From Triparma columacea (taxonomy: Eukaryota; Sar; Bolidophyceae; Parmales; Triparmaceae), in the NCBI GenBank assembly GCA_030267965.1, contig BRYA01000621.1:1-47411 (forward strand): DNA of 47,411 nucleotides, in the 5' to 3' direction. Of the stretch, positions 1 to 11,014 are shown piece by piece. The notes below the pieces were generated by a model. The model did no database searches. It was not told the origin of the DNA and saw only the letters and a program-made list of their open reading frames with translations. Position 1 is the stretch's first letter. Every line of letters begins with the position of its first letter. A program made the position numbers and the translations under genes.

Positions 1-51
1 GGTGCTGTACAGGAGTTTTATAATAACGACACCGATACTTAATTTATCAGG

Positions 52-2159
52 CTACAATTTATTACTTTCAGAGGAGGTAGTTAGGTCTTTCACTGGGTGA
101 ATAATTGCGTTGTTCGACTTCAATCCTGACGAGTTTATCACGGGCATTGAAGGGAGGGGGAACAGAAGGGGAGTCGGCATGGCAGCATATGTCGGATACA
201 TTGGTGCGAAGACTGGGATCGCTCCTCCAAAGTTGTTGAGATCTTCATTCTTGCTTGCTTTAGGGTCATGTTCTCCGCCGACTTTGCCAGAATGGAAGTT
301 GGTTTGCCGAGCTTTTGGAGTCCCGTAAAAGGGAAGTGGCACTTGGTCAGGATTAACTTGGGGTGCGTACATCGGGGGGGCGATGTTCTCAGGAGACACG
401 CTCATCGCAATGGGTTGAGGTGGGGCTGTGATAGGCTGGTAAGCTCCAATCGCCATGAATACAGAGGGAGGAGCTGGACCAATGGTGAGAGGGACTTCCC
501 ATTCAAGGTTTCTGACGAATTGTCCTGGATACTCGACGATAAACTTTTATGGTGAACGAGGAGAGGAAGGGAGTGGGGGTTAATACTAACTAACTAAATT
601 TCCATTTAAGTTGCCTGTCGAGCTAAGGGCTCCTCACCTTAATGGTATAGCGCCATTTGATCGGCTCCCTCTGCTCAGGGAAGTAAGTTGGGGGGACTAC
701 AGGGAGTTTGATGGGAAGGGGTTCTTGAGGCGTTCCGTAGGTATGGATGGACTGAGGACCCATGTCGTAGCCGAAGAGCTCCCATTCTTGCTCACAGTCA
801 TCATCATCTGATGTAAGTGTGTGTGTCCGTGTTGTTCCCATTTGAAGCATTGTTGCGAGCTCATGCCTGACGAGCAAAATTCTTGCCCGGGGACTGTAAT
901 CGGTGCAATTTTTCATGACTGCGCAGGCGTAAAGGGTGTCTTCAGCGGCGGCTGATGTGCGATCCAACATTGCGGACATGTTTGTGACTCCCTTGAGAAT
1001 GCAGCAGCAACACGCATAAACCTTTTGGTCGGGTTCTGGAGGGCGTTGAACGGGAACGAGACTCTCCTGACTTGGCAGGCACGAGTTCAGCACAGTGATC
1101 ATCGTGCGGGTAGAGGGATTGAGCTTCCAATTGACGTCAATGTTGGAGTAAAGAGAGTACCTGACGGAGCATGTGTCACCGAGAGGGGATTCAAAGGAGG
1201 AAGGGATATGGTTCCATGGTACTTGAAACTTGAAATGATGAACAATGTCTCCAGCCGGCAAAGTCATGTTTTTGTTTGGTTCGGGGAGAGCCTTAGACGA
1301 GGGTGTGTCGCGTGGAACAATGTACGCTTGGACGTAAACGTCGTTCTTCCCAATCCATCCTGCTTTGCGTAGACCAGTCGCTTGTTGGCACTTCATGCGG
1401 AGGACAGCAAGGCCGGAAGTGGAGACATTCCCGTCCTCGTAGGTGCACGACAACGTGACCTCGCCCTTCTCCTTCTTGCCTTTTCTCATTAGAGGGAAGG
1501 AAATTGGTTGTCCTGGGTTCGTGAGTAGATGTGTCTCGGGGAGGATTAGAACCTCTCCGAGGAGCTCTTCCTTCTTCCCCCAGTCGATGAGGTCCATGAC
1601 CCTGACGGCAACTGAGAATGAACCCAGTGGTTGTGTAGTTGTGTTCAGAGGAATGTTCATGTCCCCCCCTCCAAGAGCGCACGTTTCAGTGGAGGAAAAG
1701 ATAGCATTCGCTAAAGGGGAGAGGTGAGGGGGGAAAGGGGGTTAGGGGATAGTGGGGAGTTTTAACTTGAAATTGGTTGTCCCGGGGCCGTGAGTAGATG
1801 TGTCTCGGGGAGGATGAGAACCTCTCCGAGGAGATCGTCCTTCTTCCCCCAGTCGCAAATGACCCTCACTCACCTCCTGCTTGGTTAATCACACACGTGC
1901 TATAGAAATTTCCCCATAGGGTCTGACGATAATTAAGGTACGATTTAGTCGCCACATAGTATGAACGGGATTCTGAGTCTTCCGAAGTATCATGGACATG
2001 GGAAACACATTCCAGTTTCAACCTAAGTGCCCGACACGTGACGGGTTGTTTTGTTTTGAGGGTGACAGTGCCAGTTATCGTCTCTCCAGACCAAAACACA
2101 GCATCTGGTCGATCAAGGTTTATGCTATATTCTGAAACGCAGCTCAGTGCCGATGTCAT
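52..2159 (-). CDS. Arrestin-like protein with inserted C2-like sequence
   Basis: Three exons read on the minus strand: 2159-1874, 1710-638 and 543-52, giving 616 residues with matching phases (1 and 0). Exon 1 has arrestin-N strands (FWSGETITGTVTL, a QTLWG turn). The arrestin fold resumes in exon 2 at LPAG and PSSFESP. Between these lies C2-like sequence: first the end of a C2 domain (ELLGEVLILP, GEVTLSCTY), then a typical C2 start (GLAVLRMKC through GKNDVYVQAY), so the two halves appear in swapped order. The C-terminus is proline-rich. Arrestin-fold proteins are generally cargo adaptors in endocytosis and trafficking; that role here is inferred. The start is the first ATG, at 2159; the open frame upstream has only a GTG. 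Domain family fairly sure, function unknown. Confidence 0.75.
1769..1855 (-). repeat. Intronic copy of C2-coding exon segment
   Basis: These 87 bases inside intron 1 of the arrestin-like gene match 1500-1586 of exon 2 at 81 of 87 positions with no indel, counted by eye. On the coding strand the copy has no stop in the corresponding frame. Relative to the exon it changes only Glu-Glu to Asp-Asp and Asn to Ala. Confidence 0.9.
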
Positions 2160-2310
2160 TGGTGTGTTTTTGGCCCTCCAACTGCTTTTACTTCTCACAC
2201 AATTGCACTGATCTGACTCACAGGGATTCGCGATTCGCCTTCCTTAAGACTTCGGACTTCCATATCCTGGTTCTCTCTGTTTTTTTTTCTCTCTCTCTCT
2301 CTCTCCTCCG
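2160..2310. promoter_or_regulatory. Divergent promoter, arrestin-like / DUF1996
   Basis: 151 bases separate the two start codons. The part next to the plus-strand gene is a T-run followed by CT repeats (2281-2306). On the minus strand a possible 5'-UTR intron (GTGAGT near 2220, AG near 2180) could precede the arrestin start. No TATA box is obvious. Confidence 0.4.
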
Positions 2311-4235
2311 ATGCCTCCCCACTTCACTTTCATTATTATTGCGGCAGTGCTGGAGATCTGCATGGCTGGGTTCGTCCAGTACCAGTGTGCTGTGACCCAT
2401 TCAAGCTTCAGTAAGACCAATAACACCATCCCACACTATCCTTTCACCCCTCCCTAACCCCCCCCTTCATCCCCCCCCCTCCGCACCGTCGCGTTCTCTC
2501 CGCTCTCCCGGTCGCTACAGACGATCCTATTGTCTTCCCGGGGGAGGAAGGTGCCGCCCACAAGCATATTTTCTGGGGCAATACAGGTGTCGACCACGAT
2601 ACTATTAGTGCTAATGGCGTAACGAACCGCATAACGACAAATAATTTCGACGGAAGTTCCTGTGTTGGCGGTGGAGATGCCACCCGCGGGGACAACATCA
2701 TTAACAAAAGGTGAGATATAAAATGAGGATGGACAAGATGCAAGAAAGCACCTCGTAGGCAGGTACCTTAACTAACCAACTCGCCCTTCAATGCCCCCCC
2801 CCAAAAGTTCATACTGGGTGGCTCCAATCATGGATTCCAGCGACAACACTGTCCTCCCAACCGACATTACAATCCGGTATAGCAAGACAACCAATGCAGA
2901 TGTCGTGGGCTTTCCCGCTGGCTTGACCCTCATCGCTGGCGATGGCAGCGCCACCTCCACATATAACACCAACTATGCCTACTTCCGCTGTGGCACCAGC
3001 AACACCCGGCACGGGAACATCCCAGGTAAATTGGGAAGGAGTCGTCAGAGTCGCTGCGTTTTTTACATCCATCTTCTATGCTGACTCTTCTCTCGTGCCT
3101 CACTTCCGCAACAAACTGCAACGAAGATATCGAGATGAGAATCCACTTTCAGGACTGCTGGACCGGCCTGACCGTCAACTGGTTCCGCGCCAATCCTGAG
3201 AAGGGCTCTCACGTGACCTACTCCACTAATGGCGTCTGCCCAGCCTCACACCCCATCGCGATCCCCGAGATTAGGTATTCGCTCACATTCCCCAACACGA
3301 ACAGTGATGGGCTGTATCTCGCGAGCGACAGGTACGAGGGGCGGTGCGACGGAACGGGCGGCTACACTGTACACGCCGACTTCATGAATGGTTGGGACGA
3401 GGATGTCATGGCTGAATTCGCCCAACTCATCAACACAAGGGAAGACAACGTGAACGTGGTCCAGGAGACAAGCGCTGGCACGCTCAGGCAGGGGCGAAAC
3501 AGGTCGCCACTGGACACCGACGGTTCTTTAAGCAATAACGAAGTCGGACCCAAGTGCGGCTGCCGAAACAACGCTGATCTCAGCCTCTGCTCAATCATTA
3601 CCCAGGAGGACGCATGCGCTTGCGATCAGGATGGTATCGTGCATGGCATCGACACTGGAAGGCCGGCTTGCACGTACGAATCGAACAATCACGGAATGAT
3701 CTGCCACGTCATGATGGAGTGCGAGAGTGCTTCAAACTCGGGCACCTTCCCTGGCACAAAATGGCGGTCCTGCGATCCAGCAGTGGATGGGGATGGTGGT
3801 GCTGACGACAACGGCGGGGACGACACTACTCCTGACAACGGTGGTGAAGACGACAACGGTGGGGATGGTGGGGATGGTGGGGATGGTGGGGATGGTGGGG
3901 ATGGTGGTGGGGATGGTGGCGATGGTGGTAGCCCCGTAGACGGTGACAGCGGGGAGGGCAACGAGGAGTCCGGCATGATCGAATTTTTCAAGATGAACGC
4001 AAAGGTAATCGGCTACGGCTGTGCCGGCGCTTTCGGTCTCGGCTTCTTCGTCTTCTTATACTTCAGGTGGAAGGGCACATTCGCTCCCCAAATCAACTCG
4101 AAGCACAGGAAGGGCGTGAGTTACTATAAGAATGAAGGTTACGCACCGAATCAAAAGGGCTACGCGCACGGTCATGCGCAAAGAGTGGTTGGCAGCGTAA
4201 AGGGCAAGTGGCCACCGACAACCGAGCTAGTATAA
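2311..4235 (+). CDS. DUF1996 protein with C-terminal membrane anchor
   Basis: Four exons: 2311-2410, 2521-2710, 2808-3025 and 3127-4235; 538 residues. A hydrophobic N-terminus (FTFIIIAAVLEICMAG) looks like a signal peptide. DUF1996 hallmarks follow in order: DPIVFPGEEGAAHKHIFWGN, SSCVGG, SSYWVAPIMDS, PAGLTLIAGD, HFQDCWTGL, CPASHPIAIP and HADFMNGWDED. A Cys-rich stretch and an Asp/Gly-rich linker lead to one TM helix (about residues 462-482) and a basic tail rich in Lys and Tyr, so the body is probably extracellular or lumenal. DUF1996 is known from secreted fungal and algal proteins; its biochemical role is not known to me. The last acceptor (AAG at 3126) is the only canonical AG near the junction, but it drops a conserved-looking Cys just upstream and is the least certain boundary. 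Confidence 0.8.
3861..3905 (+). repeat. Five exact 9-nt repeats (GGGGATGGT)
   Basis: Five head-to-tail copies of GGGGATGGT sit in the DUF1996 coding sequence, with degenerate flanking copies. They encode the Gly-Asp-Gly linker before the TM helix and probably vary in number between strains. Confidence 0.9.
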
Positions 4236-5151
4236 GTGAGTGGAGGATGGGTCAAGGAGAGGTTACAGAATTGATGAATATCGAAGTAAAGAAGCAATGT
4301 CAGTTTTATTATCGAAGTTATACAGTATGTACTTGTTGGTTTTTAGACTTAAAAACTCCTATTATGCTGGACAACGTGTGTCACACAATGTCAGCAGAGG
4401 CGAGGGGCCCAAGGCTTGGTCAAAAGGAAATAATTAGTGAGGGCTTCGTGTTTGGCATGTTGCAGTGTAGCGGTATTCTCAATCTACAACGGGGAATCGA
4501 GGGTAGCGTAGCGCCCAATCTGAAAATTTCTGGGAACACGGCACAATAATTGCATGGAATGGTGTTGAAGAAGGGTGTTGTCGTCTTGTGAACCAAATAT
4601 TATCCCATTGCGAATAAGGTCGGACTTTTGCGCCCTTTCAAGGTATTTTAAGTACTCAAAATGTGTTCATGATATCGGTAGACGTCTTATAGCTTCATTT
4701 TCGCCTCAAAAAATCAGAGGATCCTCTCTTCAAATTGGTTCAGATGGATCAAGATTTGGCAATTTGTCTCACATAATCCTACAGGTGAATCATGTCTTTA
4801 CAGTTCTGTCGTTCTCTTTAATCAATTCTTACTATTTTTCCCTCTTGTTTCATTCCCAAATTTAATCGAAACGATCCCTAAAACAAGAAAATGTGCTCCT
4901 CAAAGCAAAGTGCCGGTGACAATAGCTGTTGTCCCAATTTCCCACTCTTATAACGAATTATATACGATGATGAGTACTCTGGAGGATAAATATGCTAATA
5001 GCATACCCTGATCACGAAATCTCCTCGCTACTACCGTCTTCCACCTTCAAAATTCCACTCATGCCCATCCACACGCCTTCAATCCCATCTTCAACCCCCT
5101 TCATTTCACTGACTTCTCCCCTCCCTCTTCACTATCAACCACGCAGTCACT
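4236..5151. other. Intergenic region, no gene recognised
   Basis: 916 bases between the DUF1996 gene and the light-harvesting gene. They are more AT-rich than the flanking coding DNA. A 113-codon frame at 4208-4549 overlaps the preceding stop, has no recognisable domain and looks fortuitous. The region presumably holds the 3' UTR of one gene and the promoter of the light-harvesting gene; the 100 bases before 5152 are pyrimidine-rich. Confidence 0.5.
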
Positions 5152-5904
5152 ATGAAGTTCGCTCTATTCTCCATGCTCCTCGCTTCCGCCGCCGCATTCC
5201 AGGCTCCCATGTCTCCCAAGGTGTCGTCCACCCAGGTTTCAGAGACAGTCGCTGATCTCGAGGCTCTCGCAGAGAAGGCCAACCCCATCGTGAAGTTCTA
5301 CGATCCCATGAACCTCTCCGAGTCCGATTTCTACGGCTGGGGTAGCGAGGGTACCATCGGCTGGCTTAGGCAGTCTGAGATCAAGCACGGTAGAATCGCT
5401 ATGTTCGCATTCGTCGGCTACATCGTCCACGCTAACGGCATCCACTGGCCCTGGCCTATGCAGACGGACGGTACCGGCTGGCCGACGGGTAACTCCGCCC
5501 CCGAGATCTGGGACAACATGAGCACTGCTGCAAAGTGGCAGATCTTCGTCGTCATTTCCATGCTTGAGGTATGGGACGAGTGCGGAGGTGGTGTCGTCCC
5601 TCACTACACCAAGGGTCGCAAGCCCGGTCAGTACCCATCTTTCGAGGTGTTGCGCGCTAACATCGGACACCCGCTGTTCGATTTGTACGACCCGTTTAAC
5701 CTGAGCAAGAACATGAGCCAGGAGAAGAAGGACAAGCGCCTGGTGGCTGAGATCAACAACGGAAGACTGGCGATGCTGGGGATCTTCGGCTTCCTGAGCG
5801 AGGGGAAAATCGAAGGATCCGTACCGGTGCTTAAGGGGATCATCCCACACTATGGGGGAGAGGTTATGCAACCGTTCGAGGGACAGTTCTCGTACTTCTC
5901 CTAA
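5152..5904 (+). CDS. Fucoxanthin-chlorophyll a/c light-harvesting protein
   Basis: Single-exon gene of 250 residues, a normal length for FCP/LHC antenna proteins. The first 15 residues are a signal peptide ending in ASAAAF, followed by QAP, the ASAFAP-type cleavage motif for complex plastids. Helix 1 carries the chlorophyll/salt-bridge motif E76-I-K-H-G-R81. Helix 3 carries E200-I-N-N-G-R205. A middle helix runs around AKWQIFVVISMLEV. The protein should sit in the thylakoid membrane, bind chlorophyll a/c and fucoxanthin, and pass excitation energy to photosystems. Which LHC subfamily (Lhcf, Lhcr or other) cannot be settled by eye. The ATG follows a pyrimidine-rich leader. Confidence 0.97.
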   Translation: MKFALFSMLLASAAAFQAPMSPKVSSTQVSETVADLEALAEKANPIVKFYDPMNLSESDFYGWGSEGTIGWLRQSEIKHGRIAMFAFVGYIVHANGIHWPWPMQTDGTGWPTGNSAPEIWDNMSTAAKWQIFVVISMLEVWDECGGGVVPHYTKGRKPGQYPSFEVLRANIGHPLFDLYDPFNLSKNMSQEKKDKRLVAEINNGRLAMLGIFGFLSEGKIEGSVPVLKGIIPHYGGEVMQPFEGQFSYFS

Positions 5905-6063
5905 ACTTTTATTAAGAGGGATGGGCCGAAAGCGACAGAGGAGGTTGCAGAGGTATTTTTAGGTTGGGTTTTGGAAGGGATGGAAAAAAGGGGGAAAAGC
6001 TTTGACGAAAAAAGAAATGTTTTCATTTTGTTTGACAAAATATTCGACAGGTGTGTGTTGTGT

Positions 6064-8572
6064 TTAACATGTTTCCCCACTCTCCCCCTCTCCCCCCTTT
6101 TCATTTCCGCTTTCCCCCCTCTCCTCCTCTCCCCCCTTATCATCTCCACTTTCCTCCGTTTCCCCACTCTCCCCCTCTCCCCCCTTATCATTTCCACTTT
6201 CGCTCATCTCCGTTTCCCCGTTCTCCTCCTCTCCCCCCTTATCATTTCCACTTTCGCTCATCTCCGTTTCCCCGTTCTCTTCTTCTCCCCCCATATCATT
6301 TCCACTTTCATCCGTTTCCCCTTTCTCTTCCTTTCCCCCCTTTCCATTTTCCCCTCTTTTCTTCCCTTTAATATCTCTTGGAAAGTGGCTTGCAAGGATA
6401 GCAAGTGCAGTTAAATTATTAGCTTCAATTTTCCCCACCTTCTCCTCCTTCTTTTCTTCCCCTACCTCTTCAATATCCATATAATGGTATGGTTCCTTCA
6501 CGTATTCGGACCCTGGGTAACTCATTAACGTTGCACCGAAAGCTAACTCACGACCGTAGTGTGAGTTTGTTAGGTAAGTGTTTGAACTTGTGTGGTCGAT
6601 TTGAGAATGGAGAGGTAGGGGTGGGATTAAATGCTTGGGTACGTAGGCTGGTGGAGAAAATAGGGGGGAGGAGGGGGGGGGATTGGGGGGGGAGGGGATT
6701 AGCAATCTATATGGTATAACCATAACTATATTCCCTCACTTACCTTCCGTTTCCCTTTCAATGTCCCTCCTGATCCCTTTCCTTTTTCCCGGTCCCCTGG
6801 TCCTTGGTTTACTTCCCCCTATAATTTTGTTTCCTTTCTCCCCCCTGTTCTTAAAATGATCCAACAGTTTGTTCCCATTCCCTTTCCCCCCCGTTCCCCC
6901 TTTCTCCATACCCCTTCCTATACCTAAAGTCCTCCCATCGGTCCCATCTCCGTTGTTTTTCCGTCCTTCCACCAAAAGTGGAATACCAAGCTTCATACCA
7001 AAACCTTTTCCCCCCCTCCCCATCCTAACGTTCCTAAGGCTTCTCTTAACCCCGTTCTTAATCTTACTCTGACCTCCGTTACTATTCCTCCGTCTTTTGT
7101 TTTTCTCCAGTAAACTATCCCCTTGAACGCACTGGTATTTATACTTAGGGTTCTTACTCTTGACTTGAAACCTTGGACTAACTGCTGAAACACCTTCGTA
7201 TATACCACGACCCCATACCTTCACTCTTATACCTGACGTTATTAACTCCTCAGGTAGACCTAGTTTAGTAGTAATACACTCCACCCTAAACCTTAATACA
7301 GGTACTTTAGGCCCCCCGAATTCGGGTGATCTTGAGTCGAAGTATTTGAGTTTGGTAACCTTCTTTTTATCCGCCCCTAAAGTTTGGAATGGTTGTCTAA
7401 TAGTTTCAAACCCAATCCTCACATCCGTCGGGTCCAGGTACGGTCCGCATGTTGAGTGTGGTAGGAATGAGCCGGTGGATGTTACTATGTTCATTTGGAA
7501 GGAACCGGACTCGAGGAAACCAAAGGTGGGGAGGGAGGAGGAGAGGAGCTGGAGACGTAACTCGATGTAACCTCTTTTGTGAGTGTCCTAAGGGTGGGGG
7601 GAGGGGGATTTAGATTTAGAGAGAGAGAGAGAGGATTGTTATGTTATTCACGCTCCTCCTTCCTTCTCTCTCTCTTTCTCTGTTTCTTTCTTTCTCTTTC
7701 TTTATTTCTCTCCCCAGCTACCTCTCCCCCTCTTGTCCTCCTCTCACCTTGTAGAATATGGGCAGTGCTCTGTAGTTGTCATTGTCACTGTCACTGTTGT
7801 TGTTGTTGTCATCTTCCTCGCAGTAGTCGTGGTCGTCGTCGTCTACCTTGAAGGATGTTATTTTGAGTTCTGGATTTTCGAGTTGTAGTTCCTTTTGGCT
7901 GAGGTTGATTGGGAGGTTGATTGTGTGGGATGTGTGATGGGGAGGGGTTAGAGAGAGTGTGTAGTCTTGGACAGTCATTCTGACGTTTGTACAGTGTTTG
8001 TGTAGGTTCTTAGTGTAGTTTATAGAGGAGATGGCTCTAGTTTATAGTTTCTAGAGAAGGAGATCAATAAATGAGTCTTGGAAAGCAGTTGTAGAAAGCA
8101 GTAGCCTCGTTCGTTGAATGATATTATTTTAGTTGTCCATTTAATCATTCTTTGACGCTTTATTTGGATATATTATTGTATATCTGTCTTCTGTACACCC
8201 ACACACACCCACACACACTATCAATACTCACATACACGTCAGCATTAAGCCATTTGAAGCCAATTCCTTTTCATCCTCCTCTTCCGAAGCATAACAATGT
8301 GCAGTCAATAATCCCTCTCCTACGTTACCACTACCATCAGGAAGTTGGAAACCATCACTTATTGTTATTATACGACTGTGAGGGGTGTGGGAATCTATAG
8401 ATACATAACATGGAACATTTATTGTCACTGGCTTATCGAGGACTCCTGAAGAGAAACGAAGGCTCAATCTAACACTACAAACACCTACTGGAGTGTTGTA
8501 TAACACATAGCAACCAGAGAGGTTACGAAAGGTGTCAGATATAGTGCTAGGACCCACTAGTTTGCACTCCAT
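6064..8572 (-). CDS. Unrecognised protein with basic and acidic repeat regions
   Basis: Four exons fit with consistent phase: 8572-8232, 7979-7748, 7587-6744 and 6647-6064; 666 residues. The N-terminal third has beta-strand-like sequence (NLSGCYVLYNTPVG, GVCSVRLSLRF) that weakly recalls an arrestin or other beta-sandwich fold; I cannot assign it. A middle region (PKVPVLRFRVECITTKLG) also looks like beta structure. It is followed by a Lys/Arg/Gly-rich stretch and, after the last intron, by an acidic Glu/Gly/Asn repeat tail. The frame stays open upstream of ATG 8572, back to a possible acceptor near 8587, so an extra first exon is possible. Convergent with the light-harvesting gene. Function unknown. 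Confidence 0.55.
6184..6291 (-). repeat. 54-bp minisatellite coding acidic repeats
   Basis: Two nearly identical 54-base units (6184-6237 and 6238-6291), with shorter degenerate copies on both sides (about 6070-6330), encode 18-residue units containing ENGETEMSESGNDKGG at the C-terminus of the minus-strand gene. Confidence 0.85.
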
Positions 8573-8870
8573 TGAGACTAAATAGGCTGTAGATTAGGGT
8601 GAAGAAAGTCCACTGCCTTCAACCTCCACTTTGGCCTTTTTCTCCTCTTTTGACTCCTCGATTTCTGGTTTTTCTCCTCTTCCGCTTGCAGATTTTGACA
8701 CTCACTTAACCACAACTAGCACCCTCCTCAAACACACCCCCACATTTAAAAACACGCATTCCAAACATCCCCCGTAACACCCTCCCTTCACTCCTCCATC
8801 TTACTAATTTAAAACCCCCTCTTCCTCTACATCTCAACTAACTGCCTTATCGTCCGATAATCTCCCCCCC
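8573..8870. promoter_or_regulatory. Divergent intergenic region
   Basis: 298 bases lie between the ATG of the unrecognised minus-strand gene and that of the C45-type hydrolase. The sequence is AC-rich on the plus strand with two TTTAAA-type patches (near 8745 and 8810). It may also hold a first exon of the minus-strand gene: an open frame from an ATG near 8763 ends in the weak donor GTTAAG. Confidence 0.35.
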
Positions 8871-10377
8871 ATGTCTCCCTCCCTCCTCCCTTATCTCCCT
8901 CCCCTCCTAACCCTCCTAACCCTCCTCTCTCTTCTCAACCCCACCCTCTCACGACCACCTACATTCGACGCTAACCTTTACACGACTTGGGACGACTTGA
9001 AGGTACCAGGACGAGGGGGAGAAAGCAAGATCGGACATATTGAAGTACCTGTTGAGGAGGATGATGTTATCAAAATTACAAGGTAAGGACGGTGGGATAA
9101 AGGGGGGGGAGGGAACAACACAATGCTTGGAGGTTAACAACTCTCATCCGGACTAACAAAAAAAACCTAAACTCAAAAAAACCACAAAACCATCCCACCA
9201 CAACAGACTTGATCTAGTAGGTTCAGATTCCTCAATCCGTGGTTTCTCCCACGGTTACCTTCTCGCTCCTAAAATAATATCCTTCCTAACAGTATCCCTA
9301 CCCCAGTATTTCAAAGACTCCGTCCTCTCCCTAGACGTATCCTCCTTACCTCCCGCATTACAAGAGAGGGTTGATGATTTGATAGAAAAAGGCTCAGAAT
9401 ACGCACCCGATGTATTCGATTTAGCCCTCGAGTACGTGTTCAATAAGGAGGTATCATACTTCCCCCCCGACGCTCTTGATGAAATGGATTCAATAGCCTC
9501 AGGCCTATGTTCATACCAAAACTCACAAAACAAACAATGCGATGTTTTAAAATGGCGTGGTAAAATCAGACGTATTAACATGCTCCCTGAACTAATCCGT
9601 ATGTCATGTACAGCCCTCGGCGCTTACTCCTCCGCAACTAAAACCGGTGATTTAATACAACTTCGTGCTCTTGATTTCGGGGGTGGTCCCTTCGCTAACA
9701 ACACCGTACTTACCGTCCACCGTTCCGGTGATGTTAATGCCTACGTAACAGTTGGTTTCCCTTCTTTTGTTGGTGTAATTACGGGTGTTAGTGAAAAGGG
9801 GGTCGGGGTTAGCGAGAAGGTTTGGATGACTTATGATACACCCTCCATACAACCCGGTTCGTACGACGGTATTCCAGACGTTCTTGCGTTGAGGGATGTA
9901 CTGGCGAAAACGGGGGGGAAGGAGGAGGCGGAAGGGTATTTGGAAGACTTGAATAGGACGTGGAGTATATGGATTGGGATTGGGGATTACGATACTCAGA
10001 GATTCGACCTCGTTGGGTACAAGCAGGACTCTGTGACTGTCTACGACGATGAGACCATAGGGAAGGAAACGGGTCAGGAGTACATTGAAGATGTATGTTA
10101 CGTTGATAAACACCCACAACCAAGCCACGCGAATGACTTACCGGAAATCATTAAAAGCAAACACGGGGAGATTGACTTCGAGGCTGTCCAAGACATCGTA
10201 TTGGGGCACGATACGGGTGATCTGCATTGGGCGGCGTACGACTTTGGGAAAAAGGAAATGGTACTAGCGATTGGGAGGACTAATGAGGAAGGGGAATATG
10301 GGGTTGATGGGGAATGGAACGCATGCAGGAGACCGGCCATCAAATTCAAGCTCGACGACCTTTGGAACGGGGTTTGA
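8871..10377 (+). CDS. C45-family Ntn hydrolase/acyltransferase-like protein
   Basis: Two exons: 8871-9082 and 9207-10377 (phase 2), 460 residues. The N-terminus is a Leu-rich signal peptide, so the protein is probably secreted or sent to a lytic compartment. RGFSHGYLLAPK precedes the presumed nucleophile Cys205 in RMSCTALGAYS; the sequence after it (LIQLRALDFGGGPFANNT, VTVGFPSFVGVITGVSEKG) fits the C45 group (isopenicillin-N acyltransferase-like, Dictyostelium DCD1-like). Members of this group cut themselves before the Cys, which then acts as N-terminal nucleophile on amide or ester bonds. The substrate cannot be predicted. A lysosomal phospholipase-B-like relative is the alternative. Confidence 0.75.
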
Positions 10378-11014
10378 GGGTAAGGGGGCGGGGGAGAGAG
10401 AATTTAGGAGGGGAGGCTAGTTTTTAGCTCATCCCAAGTAAGAAAGTCTAAGTTTAGGTTACAAAAGTGGTTCATCGTCAGCCACAAACAACTCCTTTTT
10501 AAACCCCCCCTACACACACACACGCACCAATTACTTCCAACCCTCCTCCTCCTCAGAAGGCGACAATAATTTGGGATTTCTCCTTTTTCGATTTTGTCAG
10601 CCCATTTTGCAATTTAAATCACAATGGTCCGTCTACGTGCCTTCTCTTTCCACTCACTCTCATCTAGTACATATAGTTATCCCCCTGTATAGTTGATAGG
10701 TTTAAATATCGTTGTTCTGGTCAGATTTGCCCTTCGCTCTGAATCCCTCCGCCAGAGTCTTCTTGAAATTATCACCTTATACGATACGATAATGATTATA
10801 TTACCAAATATTGAGGTAGTAGAATAAGATTTAGACACGCTAGTACTATAAATGATGCAAAACAAACATCAGATACCTAAAAACAGTCACCCGCCATACC
10901 AACACACACCCGCCCTCCCTCTCCTCCCCTCCATTCCACTCCTCTCAACTTATTACTGTCAAACTGACCCCCCTCTCCCCCCCCCCCTCCCTCCCCCCTT
11001 GTCTCCTCCTCCAG
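10378..11014 (+). other. Intergenic region plus 5' part of proteasome gene
   Basis: 637 bases without a clear ORF. The proteasome subunit exon that follows lacks its own ATG, so a start exon must lie here. The ATG at 10623 (ACAATGG context) is the best candidate: an exon of just ATG spliced to 11015 would read Met-Gly-Asp-Ser, but its donor would be GTCCGT, unlike the GTGAG/GTAAG used elsewhere. The 3' end is a long C/T tract before CCAG. Confidence 0.45.

Noticed and set aside
2218..2429. Two short minus-strand ORFs upstream of the arrestin-like gene
   Set aside because: They run over the first exon of the DUF1996 gene and a CT-repeat tract. Their Arg/Glu runs are translations of that repeat, and no phase-compatible splice to the arrestin start is compelling.
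4208..4549. 113-codon ORF downstream of the DUF1996 gene
   Set aside because: It overlaps the end of that gene in another frame, lies in AT-richer DNA, and shows no domain, leader or splice signals.
5239..5871. Long minus-strand ORF opposite the light-harvesting gene
   Set aside because: It is a shadow of the strongly codon-biased antenna gene and has no plausible protein features. The same holds for the long antisense ORFs at 22934-23548 and 28628-29101.
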